IMG/VR virus record: IMGVR_UViG_3300009373_000137
Location: 1 to 27,060 of that record
DNA length: 27,060 nt
Reading direction: 5' to 3' (one strand)
DNA from: a virus
Shown: piece after piece, positions 20,605 to 27,060 of the stretch
Position numbering within the stretch: position 1 is the stretch's first letter
Layout: each line of letters begins with the position of its first letter
Notes under the pieces: generated by a model
The model's database searches: none
What the model was told of the DNA's origin: nothing
What the model saw: the letters and a program-made list of their open reading frames with translations, nothing else
Program-made: the position numbers and the translations under genes

Positions 20605-21851
20605 TTGTCAACCCACCTCATACCTTGCGGCGTCCCCATGCGCGCCATCGCCCTTTGCGCGATGCCCTCCCACCTATCCGCTTCCTGATGCGCCACCTCA
20701 CGCCTATCAGAGAGCCTGTCGCCCGTCGCACGCATAGCGATGGCCGTGGCTTTGGCGATTATCCAAGCAGGTACGATATCGCACTCGGTAGCATCTGCGT
20801 TCAACTCCGTTGGCTTCTGAGCACCCGTGAGTTTCAACCAGTGGTACGAGGGCGGACCATAGTCAAAGACGAGTTCTCGCGCGTCCGAATCAATTGACCA
20901 GTGGTTCCGGTTGATTGGAACCCACGTGCCCGTGTTGTCCATCGCAGCCTGAACGTGGTCGATCCAAAAGTAGGCGTCTGCGAGGTCCGTAACTTGCACG
21001 AGGGCGACGGAGATGATGGCGGTATCTAGATGCGGGTTTGCAAGCGCCACCCTGCATCGCTTCCACGTATTCGCAACCAGGGCTGGAACCGAGAGGTCGT
21101 CTGTCGAGGAGGCCCCATCTGCCGTAGCGGAAAGACGCAGCACCAAATCCCCAGCCGAAGTCGCCACGGTGCTCTTTATCCAGAACTCGACGTGCGTGTA
21201 GCCGGAGAGGTCTAGCGAGACTACCTCGGAGGCCAGAACGGTGTCTGCGCCAATGCTGACCGTGGCGAAACGGTTGGAGGCAGCCCCGTGGCGGCAATCC
21301 TCGTCGTCAAGAACGACCGTGACGCCAGAAACCGTTTGCTCATTCCATGCGTCGTCACACTCTTCGATGTTCTCGCCCGTGGCCGAAGCCAGAACCTCCA
21401 CCTTCCGTATCCCAATCACCGTCGAGGGAATGGCGAAGCTACGGATGCTTTGCCCTGTGTGAAGACTCTCGTCGGTTACTGATGGCGCACCCTTGCGCGG
21501 GACAGAGCGAATCGCCTGGTTGATGGCGTTGTGAACCAGCGCGGGACGAACGTCACCATCCCAGAGTTCGTAGGTGTCGCCATCCGCCGTGGCGGTTAGG
21601 GCATCCCCACGTATGGTCCCCGTCGTAGTGCCTCCGTCGTAGTCATCGACCGGGCGTACCTTTGCATCGTTGTTCCCAGACGTGCCCCTCCACCACTTCC
21701 CGTTGATGTAGTCATCGGAGTTCTCAAGCTCCGCGTCTACCCACGTAGTGGTGCTTCCTGTGCCCGTACAGGTGCCCAGATAGAGACAGCCGAGGTTGTA
21801 CCCTATACTTACGGCTATCTCTTCCCTCGTTTGACTGATGAGGGTCGCCAC
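20601..21851 (-). CDS. adaptor-like structural protein with an inserted carbohydrate-binding-like domain
   Basis: The 416-residue protein starts at ATG 21851. Its ends resemble a head-tail adaptor: an N-terminal TREEIAVSIGYNL helix and a C-terminal helical part (AWIIAKATAIAMR...EADRWEGIAQRAMARM). Between them, residues ~165-305 form a jelly-roll-like domain (VVSLDLSGYTHVEFWIKS, LVLRLSATADG, WKRCRVALANP, AYFWIDHVQAA) of the kind found in CBM4/9-type carbohydrate-binding modules. The domain could bind host surface sugars or stabilise the neck. The assignment is from pattern only. Confidence 0.7.
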   Translation of the reverse strand: MATLISQTREEIAVSIGYNLGCLYLGTCTGTGSTTTWVDAELENSDDYINGKWWRGTSGNNDAKVRPVDDYDGGTTTGTIRGDALTATADGDTYELWDGDVRPALVHNAINQAIRSVPRKGAPSVTDESLHTGQSIRSFAIPSTVIGIRKVEVLASATGENIEECDDAWNEQTVSGVTVVLDDEDCRHGAASNRFATVSIGADTVLASEVVSLDLSGYTHVEFWIKSTVATSAGDLVLRLSATADGASSTDDLSVPALVANTWKRCRVALANPHLDTAIISVALVQVTDLADAYFWIDHVQAAMDNTGTWVPINRNHWSIDSDARELVFDYGPPSYHWLKLTGAQKPTELNADATECDIVPAWIIAKATAIAMRATGDRLSDRREVAHQEADRWEGIAQRAMARMGTPQGMRWVDN

Positions 21852-21860
21852 GGTGCTGCC

Positions 21861-22544
21861 TCACTTCTTAGAGTGCGCGTACCTCTTGTGCGAGCCGAGC
21901 TTTCGGTTCAGTTTCGCCTCCGAGTCAGCGGTAATGATCTTGCCACACTCCGGGCACGACTTCGAGTATGCGGGTGTGGTCTCGACGGGGACAGGTGTGG
22001 GTGCGGTACTCCTGTCGATGATCGCCCGCCGAACCTGTCTCTCTTCTTCCTCCGTCTGTTTGCGCCTCTCGTCCTCAAGGACAGCCCACTCACTCCTGTG
22101 CCGGTGCTGCATGTGGAGACGGACGTTGTACTCGTTCCGCAGATGTCCGGCAGGGCATGTGGGCAAACCGAGAGCATCGTGGAACACCCTGTCAGGGTGG
22201 TCCTTGTGGAGCATACAGAGGAAGTTCCCGCGCGCCGGTCGGATACCGGGGTCTTGCGTGGTGAACACCCGTCTCCCCTGCTCGTCCCGCTTCAGAAGCT
22301 GTGTGCCCAGGGTGTTCCGGTTACAGAGACTCCGGTCGCCGGTAAACTGGTTCCAGACGTACACCCAGCCTGCGCTGGACAACTCTCCCACCGTCATGGG
22401 GAGCGGAACGTCCGCGCTTGGGCGGTTCACCACCGTTTCTCTACTGCCGGGTTCTGGGGCTTCTTCGGCATCAAGCATCATTTCCTCAAGAGCCTTCTCG
22501 CCCTCTTGAATGACGCTCTCGTTTTCTGCGTGTCGCGTTACCAT
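21861..22544 (-). CDS. double C2H2 zinc-finger protein in the structural operon
   Basis: The 227-residue protein starts at ATG 22544. The middle has C110-x2-H113 and C130-PAGH134...H144-x2-H147, and the C-terminus has C197-PE-C200...H219-x4-H224. These look like C2H2 zinc fingers, the first joined to a HMQHRHRSEW helix. Between them is a strongly charged helix (LEDERRKQTEEEERQVRRAI). I recall similar proteins in phage structural clusters of uncultured lineages. The role is unknown; it may bind DNA or other structural proteins. Confidence 0.72.
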   Translation of the reverse strand: MVTRHAENESVIQEGEKALEEMMLDAEEAPEPGSRETVVNRPSADVPLPMTVGELSSAGWVYVWNQFTGDRSLCNRNTLGTQLLKRDEQGRRVFTTQDPGIRPARGNFLCMLHKDHPDRVFHDALGLPTCPAGHLRNEYNVRLHMQHRHRSEWAVLEDERRKQTEEEERQVRRAIIDRSTAPTPVPVETTPAYSKSCPECGKIITADSEAKLNRKLGSHKRYAHSKK

Positions 22545-22551
22545 TTGAGCC

Positions 22552-22968
22552 TCACTTTGCTACCGGGAGCGTCTTATGCGTCCTAGCGCGGCGCTCCCTT
22601 TCTTCGTGGTATTCTGTCCTCCAGTCGCGTTCCGGCACTTCACCGTATATGGCGTCCCACTCCGCTTTCGTGCGGTTGCGGATGCCCTCGGCTATCTCTC
22701 TGAGCGTGCCGACGGTCTCGTAGACATGCCCTCTCCCGTTCGTATCTACAAACCCGCCTCGTATGAAGATGGGACGCGCGTGCGGAAAGAGGGAAGCGTC
22801 TCCGAGATCGTCTTTCCACACTACAAGACGGTCGTTGCGGGCCACGGTGATGAACTGATGACGGCGGACAAGATTTGAGAAGGGAATGTGGACGGTCCGC
22901 TCCTCAAGTTGCCACGCCGGTTCGTCACTTCTTACCGTTAGCGCCGCTACCTCTAGGCTTGGGGGCAT
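22552..22968 (-). CDS. hypothetical protein
   Basis: The 138-residue protein starts at ATG 22968, with GGAGAAGG just upstream, overlapping the end of the neighbouring gene by 44 bases. The core is beta-rich (RTVHIPFSNLVRRHQFITVARNDRLVVW, ARPIFIRGGFVDTNGRGHVYETVGTL), followed by a charged helix (EWDAIYGEVPERDWRTEYHEERERRAR). The first ~14 residues may not be translated if the start is further in. Its function is unknown. Confidence 0.65.
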   Translation of the reverse strand: MPPSLEVAALTVRSDEPAWQLEERTVHIPFSNLVRRHQFITVARNDRLVVWKDDLGDASLFPHARPIFIRGGFVDTNGRGHVYETVGTLREIAEGIRNRTKAEWDAIYGEVPERDWRTEYHEERERRARTHKTLPVAK

Positions 22969-23137
22969 CCTTCTCCTCCGGCGGGCTTACGCTGAGTCCC
23001 TGTGCCGTGACCTCAACCTGGTCAAGCGATACGTCTCCCTCCTTGAGTTGCTGGAGCAGACCCAGCAAAGCGCGAGCCTGCTCCTCAGCGTTCTCGGCCC
23101 TCTCAACGGCTCTTCCAATGACTTCATGGGGGTTCAT
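22925..23137 (-). CDS. small helical protein
   Basis: This 70-residue protein starts at ATG 23137, with AAGGAGAGG 4 nt upstream. It has an N-terminal helix with heptad-like spacing (VIGRAVERAENAEEQARALLGLLQQL) and a Pro/Lys/Gly-rich C-terminus. It may be a fibre chaperone or assembly factor; nothing more specific is visible. Confidence 0.65.
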   Translation of the reverse strand: MNPHEVIGRAVERAENAEEQARALLGLLQQLKEGDVSLDQVEVTAQGLSVSPPEEKDAPKPRGSGANGKK

Positions 23138-23155
23138 AGACCCTCTCCTTTGCTG

Positions 23156-24421
23156 CTAAGCGGTCGCCGCTTCCAATGACGCTATCCGTTTGTCCAGCGC
23201 GTCGTACTGGCCGTCCATCCGCCAGCGGTTCTGGTAGATTCCGCCAGCGAGAAGTCTGTCCATTGCGGAGCGCCGGTACTTCATCCCAGAGGGGAAGTCG
23301 GGGTCTCTCTCGAAAACTCCAAGTTCGACCATCCGCTCTCGGTTTGCCATTCGCTGGTCTTCGGTGACTTCGGGGGCGACTAGGTGCACCCCAGGCGTCG
23401 TGTAGGCGAAACGCTGAAGTTCCACAGCGTCGTCGTACTCATCGAATAGGTTTATCCCATTCGTCAGGTACGCGCCTCCATCGGCATCTACGTCAGCAAA
23501 CAATTCCCCGTTCGCCTCAACGTAGAACGCTCGGTTGCCATTGACGATGACATCCAGGCTTGTTGAGGCGTTTCCCCCGAGACCTGTCGTCGTGCTGGCC
23601 CGGTCTGGGCAAAGCGTCGGGGCGGTCGTGGAAGCTGCCCCGGCCATCAGCGCGTAGCCACCGGCGTCGTCCGAAAGCAAGTCCTGATTCACATCGAAGG
23701 TAGCGCAGGCCGTCAGGGTCTCGCCGCCATCCGCCGTAGTGTAGAACTCAATGCTGCCGCCCATCTCGCCTGTGGCTGGGGTGTCGTCTACTACGAAACG
23801 AATCTCAGCCGCCGGAGACTCTAGGTCCGTTCCATCGTCTCCGAAGGCCACGATGCGCCCAAGGTACTCGTTATCGGCTACGGTGACGTGCGAGCCATCA
23901 ATGGCCGCGTCACCGCTCTTCACGAAGGCGAGCATCGGACCCGAGGCGTTGGTGGCATTGAACTGAGCAATCATCAGGGTAGAGTCTGCCTGAGTAGTGC
24001 CGAGGATTTGCACCTCGGGGACCACATCAGTGTCTCCACCACCATCAGAGATCGTCTCCTGCGACTCATCCCCCACAACTATGCCTTGCCCATCAGCGAC
24101 TATGAGACCTGCGGAGTTGATCACCGTCACCACTGTGGTTCCGGCGATATCAAAGTCCAGCGTGGTCCCGCCGACGACATCAATTGTCGCCTCAGTACCG
24201 TCGTGGTCGCCGATCTTCAGGTAGTCCGTGGACGGCGTTGTTTCGCTGTGGATGAACAGGGTGGGGTGCGTAGCCGCGGACACCGCCCAGTCAGTCTCAG
24301 CATCCGCCGCTGTTGCAAAGTGCAGTTGTTTGCTGGTGTCGTCCAGCACTGCGACGAGAGTCGGGTTGGACGCGTCGCGCGTGCTCCAATGCCAACCCTT
24401 GTACTTGGGTGGAAGTGCCAT
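23156..24421 (-). CDS. tail fibre-like protein
   Basis: The 421-residue protein starts at ATG 24421, behind GAGGAG. The beta-rich middle (ADNEYLGRIVAFGDDGTDLESPAAEIRFVVDDTPATGEMGGSIEF) aligns with VNNELLGSIRFFGDDATDSDTLIAEIVAYVDDATLETGHIGGELLF in the 901-residue fibre. It ends in a short coiled coil (YDALDKRIASLEAATA) and lacks the S74 chaperone. It is probably a second fibre or a base for the long one. Confidence 0.82.
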   Translation of the reverse strand: MALPPKYKGWHWSTRDASNPTLVAVLDDTSKQLHFATAADAETDWAVSAATHPTLFIHSETTPSTDYLKIGDHDGTEATIDVVGGTTLDFDIAGTTVVTVINSAGLIVADGQGIVVGDESQETISDGGGDTDVVPEVQILGTTQADSTLMIAQFNATNASGPMLAFVKSGDAAIDGSHVTVADNEYLGRIVAFGDDGTDLESPAAEIRFVVDDTPATGEMGGSIEFYTTADGGETLTACATFDVNQDLLSDDAGGYALMAGAASTTAPTLCPDRASTTTGLGGNASTSLDVIVNGNRAFYVEANGELFADVDADGGAYLTNGINLFDEYDDAVELQRFAYTTPGVHLVAPEVTEDQRMANRERMVELGVFERDPDFPSGMKYRRSAMDRLLAGGIYQNRWRMDGQYDALDKRIASLEAATA

Positions 24422-24436
24422 TTCTGTTTCTCCTCA

Positions 24437-24453
24437 GTGCCGAAGGTCGGCAC
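24437..24453 (-). other. intergenic hairpin before the fibre gene
   Basis: GTGCCGA (24437-24443) pairs with TCGGCAC (24447-24453) around AGG. On the transcribed strand it is followed at once by the GAGGAG of the fibre gene and not by a U-run, so it is more likely a processing or regulatory stem than a terminator. Confidence 0.6.
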
Positions 24454-24520
24454 CTGAACCGAGGGTTGTATGAAGGGGACTAATTTCGGCCCAGCCCCCG
24501 TTAGATGGCCAGCCTGGTTC

Positions 24521-25171
24521 TTACAGGCCCATCTCGTCAGCGTCCAGTTCCACCCATGTGCACTCCATGTACCCCTCGGGGTCAGTGGTAGTTGCGATGA
24601 CGTGAAGCTGAAGCGTTGCAGGACCGAGAAGCAACGGCATGTCCGGGTCGTTGATAGACCACGGGCAGTCGTGCAGGTTGAAGCCGTCAGTCACCGCTGC
24701 CGAGGCGAACGGGCGGTAGAACCGCTTGACTTCAACAAGGCCGGTGGCCGCCGTAGCGTCGCCGGAATACAGCTTCGCCACCTTCACCGTGGGGGCTGCC
24801 TTGTTGTCTCTTCGGTAGTTCACGGGCGTTACGCTCGTGGAAGTACCGTCGCCGATGTCGTTGTCGGTCTTGGACCAGACAGCGTGGCTCTCTGTTCCCG
24901 CTAGGTCTTCGAGCGTCACGTTCAGCGCCAGCGGGATCATCAAAGTCCCCTCCGGCACTCGCATCGCCCACGACGGCTGGTCTTCGTCGTAAGTCGTCTC
25001 TACGAAGGCTTCCTTGGTGGCCGCGTCGCCAAACTGGGCAAAGAACACCTTGCCTTCCAGCTTCCACTGGAGGATCGAGTCGCGGGTGATGGCTACGCTG
25101 TCTTGAGTTAGGGCCGCAGGCTCCGCGTTTCCAACGGAGGACTTGCGGCGACCAACCTTGAACTCTGCCAT
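24521..25171 (-). CDS. structural protein
   Basis: The 216-residue protein starts at ATG 25171. It is beta-rich (ITRDSILQWKLEGKVFFAQFG, APTVKVAKLYSGDATAATGLVEVKRFYR, PATLQLHVIATTTDPEGYMECTWVELD), as expected for a virion protein. It is encoded two genes after the capsid protein, so it could be a decoration or head-completion protein. I see no family motif. Confidence 0.7.
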   Translation of the reverse strand: MAEFKVGRRKSSVGNAEPAALTQDSVAITRDSILQWKLEGKVFFAQFGDAATKEAFVETTYDEDQPSWAMRVPEGTLMIPLALNVTLEDLAGTESHAVWSKTDNDIGDGTSTSVTPVNYRRDNKAAPTVKVAKLYSGDATAATGLVEVKRFYRPFASAAVTDGFNLHDCPWSINDPDMPLLLGPATLQLHVIATTTDPEGYMECTWVELDADEMGL

Positions 25172-25199
25172 GTCGTTCCTTTCCTGTTTTGTCTCATAA

Positions 25200-25237
25200 C
25201 CGGGGCCAAGTCACGGTTGCCCGCCAAGAGGCCCCGG
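25200..25237 (-). other. 8-bp inverted repeat between two structural genes
   Basis: CCGGGGCC (25200-25207) pairs with GGCCCCGG (25230-25237) around a 22-nt loop. It sits between the structural genes at 25254-25979 and 24521-25171. There is no U-run after it on the minus strand, so it may tune transcript levels or processing. Confidence 0.6.
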
Positions 25238-25253
25238 CTAGACGACTTTGGGG

Positions 25254-25979
25254 TTAGATGGACCAGTCCCTCGCTGCCTCAGCGAAGAAGTAGTCCACTT
25301 CCAGTTCCTTAGCCGCGCCCTCGCGGTTTTCGAGCATCAGCACGGCGTAGAAGAAGTCCGTGGTCGTCAAAAGCGTTCCTGTGTCGAACCTTTTGACCAC
25401 CTCTTCATCCAAGTACACACTGCCGCTGCCGTCCGAGTGGAGCTCCACGCGAACGACTTGGTACTCATCCGCGACCGGCGCATCGCTGGCCCGAACCCCG
25501 GTAGTGCCGGAATCCGAGATCGCCGCGCCACCGTCGCCCATGACCGCACGCCAGTCAGACGTGGTGCTGTCCAAGTCGTACTGGAGACCGACCATGCCGC
25601 CCGAACCTTGATAGGTCATGGTGGCTGTCGCGTGCTCCGCAGGCATGACAGGCGTGTCGAAAGCCATCGTCTCAGTGAAGCCGACGAAGAAGGCCACGTT
25701 CGTGTCGTCAGCGACCGTAAACCGCGCCTCCATAACGGGGTGTTCAGCAGGACGGAACTTCCCGGCGAGCAGACACACATTGTCGTTGTCGCCGGTGTCC
25801 GTAAGGAACTGAAGCTTGCCGTTTCCCTCGTCGGTGATCTCGTTGACAGTGCCCTCGTTTACGGACACAAAGCCGACTCCACCGCCAAGGTCTACCTGTC
25901 CAGACCCCCAAGAGATGTCACCCATTGGCGAGGTGAAGTCATTGAAGGCCCGGACCTTTCCGAATTGTCCCTGTGGCAT
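25254..25979 (-). CDS. structural protein, jelly-roll (concanavalin-like) candidate
   Basis: The 241-residue protein starts at ATG 25979. It is built of beta strands with alternating hydrophobic residues (HPVMEARFTVADDTNVAFFVGFTETMAF, YQVVRVELHSDGSGSVYLDEEVVKRF, FFYAVLMLENREG), which resembles a lectin/concanavalin-like jelly roll. It follows the capsid gene directly, so it may be a capsid decoration protein that could bind surfaces. This is a pattern-level call. Confidence 0.72.
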   Translation of the reverse strand: MPQGQFGKVRAFNDFTSPMGDISWGSGQVDLGGGVGFVSVNEGTVNEITDEGNGKLQFLTDTGDNDNVCLLAGKFRPAEHPVMEARFTVADDTNVAFFVGFTETMAFDTPVMPAEHATATMTYQGSGGMVGLQYDLDSTTSDWRAVMGDGGAAISDSGTTGVRASDAPVADEYQVVRVELHSDGSGSVYLDEEVVKRFDTGTLLTTTDFFYAVLMLENREGAAKELEVDYFFAEAARDWSI

Positions 25980-25991
25980 TTCTCTCTCCTA

Positions 25992-26026
25992 GTCCCTTTC
26001 GGGGACCATCAGGCTAATGAAAGCCT
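25992..26026 (-). other. paired hairpins after the capsid gene
   Basis: GTCCC (25992-25996) pairs with GGGAC (26002-26006), and AGGCT (26011-26015) pairs with AGCCT (26022-26026). They lie between the capsid stop and the next start. They may lower read-through so that capsid protein is made in excess. Confidence 0.5.
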
Positions 26027-26040
26027 ACTCGTTGTTACGC

Positions 26041-26925
26041 CTAACTGGTGGGCACGGTCGCGTCACTCTGAATCTCGTACAACCAATTCCCCGCGGACCT
26101 CTCCGCGTAGGCGTATTCGTCGCGGTGCAGGACTTCCGTAGCCCCGCCACCGTACTTCTTGTTCTCGACCACATCCACCCAGGGCTGCCGCGCCTGACAG
26201 AGCACGAGAGCACCGTTCTTGCCCGACGCAAAGACGCCACCTTTGGCGTCCGGTGTCCCGTCGATGGTGATGTTGTCGTCTGTGAAGCCCGTCGCGTTCG
26301 CGATACGTAGGTTGAAGCCACCCTTGAAGACCTCTGCCGTCGTGCCTGCGGGCACAGGGTACGTCCCTACGCCTGCAACCAGTTCGTCGTACAGGTCTTT
26401 CATCTGGAAGCTGTGCAGGACGAACGCAATCGGCCCGTCCCACGCCTCAGTCGTGTTGCCGCGAATACGGGAGGCCGCAGCCGCAATGTGCCCGGAGGCG
26501 AGCGTGGTGCCCGTCCCGCACAACGAAGTGGTCGCAGCGTCAAGGGCGGTGATACCGTCCTCATCTTTCTTCCGTTCGATGGCGTTCTGACCGAGTGAAC
26601 CTGTCTTCGCAAAGACGTTCTTCGAGATGTTCCGGGCCGCCCTATGCGTGATGACAGTGTGGACCTCGAACATCGTCGGCGTGATCGAGAAGTCGGTGTC
26701 GGAAAGCTGCTGAGGGTTCTGAGACTCCGTGTTTTCCGTGATCGCGCTCGCGGTCAACTGCGAAAGCGAAATCTCGTGCCACGTATTTCCGACACCTTCT
26801 CCCAGCGTCACCCTGTCGGCAAGCTGAGTCATCACGCCCTTGTACTCGCGTATGATGCGAGCCTGAGCAATTACCGACGGCAACGAATCAGCGAGTGATT
26901 GAGTTACCGTTTCGCCACTAGGCAT
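26041..26925 (-). CDS. major capsid protein
   Basis: The 294-residue protein starts at ATG 26925, behind AGGAGAAAG. It begins with a helix (TQSLADSLPSVIAQARIIREY), then VMTQLADRVTLGEGVGNTWHEISLSQLTASAITENTE, a capsid-like E-loop/strand pattern. The segment ITPTMFEVHTVITHRAARN and the C-terminal beta part (GGVFASGKNGALVLCQARQPWVDVVENKKYG) fit HK97-fold capsid proteins of uncultured phages. A likely scaffold end lies directly upstream. The assignment rests on sequence character and order; no structure or alignment was run. Confidence 0.8.
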   Translation of the reverse strand: MPSGETVTQSLADSLPSVIAQARIIREYKGVMTQLADRVTLGEGVGNTWHEISLSQLTASAITENTESQNPQQLSDTDFSITPTMFEVHTVITHRAARNISKNVFAKTGSLGQNAIERKKDEDGITALDAATTSLCGTGTTLASGHIAAAASRIRGNTTEAWDGPIAFVLHSFQMKDLYDELVAGVGTYPVPAGTTAEVFKGGFNLRIANATGFTDDNITIDGTPDAKGGVFASGKNGALVLCQARQPWVDVVENKKYGGGATEVLHRDEYAYAERSAGNWLYEIQSDATVPTS

Positions 26926-26934
26926 GTCTTTCTC

Positions 26935-27060
26935 CTATACGGGGCTTTGGCCCCGCTTCCTAAGCACCTCCACAGCCCTAGTCATGTCGTTCTCCGGGTG
27001 GTCGGGGTTGGAGAAGTTGGCAAGGAACTGATCGTCCGTTTGCACGGGTCTCCCAGCCCC
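26935..27060 (-). CDS. C-terminal end of a gene upstream of the capsid gene (possible scaffold, partial)
   Basis: The frame on the minus strand is open from the window edge to TAG at 26935-26937 and ends QFLANFSNPDHPEND and then MTRAVEVLRKRGQSPV. A small, charged protein directly before a capsid gene is usually a scaffolding protein or protease, but only about 40 residues are visible. Its start lies beyond the window. Confidence 0.55.
   Translation of the reverse strand, partial: GAGRPVQTDDQFLANFSNPDHPENDMTRAVEVLRKRGQSPV
26940..26955 (-). other. hairpin at the end of the upstream gene
   Basis: CGGGGC (26940-26945) pairs with GCCCCG (26950-26955) around TTTG. It overlaps the last codons of the partial gene and lies ~15 nt before the capsid start. 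There is no U-run after it, so it is probably a processing or attenuation site. Confidence 0.6.

Noticed and set aside
1-27060. CRISPR array or integrase
   Set aside because: No regularly spaced repeats with unique spacers are present, and no Tyr or Ser recombinase motifs were found; the repeats seen are few and gene-associated.

Overview
The window looks like part of a double-stranded DNA phage or prophage genome of high GC content. Genes are tightly packed with frequent GTGA/ATGA stop-start overlaps and good Shine-Dalgarno sequences. Many small Cys-rich (zinc-finger-like) proteins sit beside DNA-metabolism genes, and a capsid and tail-fibre operon runs on the opposite strand. I see no tRNA, rRNA, integrase, transposase or CRISPR array. 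The host cannot be read from the sequence; strong Shine-Dalgarno use points to a bacterium.

Left part (1-14.55 kb, plus strand): early/replication genes. First come the tail end of a Gly/Cys-rich protein, several small zinc-finger-like proteins, a possible OB-fold ssDNA-binding protein and a Cys-cluster/HTH protein. Next are three DNA methyltransferases of different classes (beta-type DPPY, C5-cytosine, SPPYW-type), each followed by a copy of the same 36-57 bp repeat. Then come a 730-aa primase-polymerase/helicase, a RusA-like resolvase, three related small genes in tandem, and an HNH nuclease. The last part holds a conserved small protein flanked by two structured non-coding elements, then a metallophosphoesterase with two N-terminal HTH repeats that seems to start at CTG.

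Right part (14.63-27.06 kb, minus strand): late genes read leftwards from the end of a probable scaffold gene through the major capsid protein, structural proteins, two related tail fibres (one with an S74-type chaperone end), a protein with paired C2H2 zinc fingers, adaptor-like and nozzle-like tail proteins, and two small membrane proteins that could be holins. No tape-measure gene lies between the capsid and fibre genes, which suggests a short-tailed (podovirus-like) particle. The two arms converge on a hairpin terminator near 14.6 kb.

The most unusual part is 11.97-12.78 kb: two copies of a multi-stem RNA-like element share a 5' leader, a linker and an identical 3' hairpin, while the stems between differ in sequence but keep their pairing. 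A cassette of three methyltransferases bounded by direct repeats is the second notable feature.
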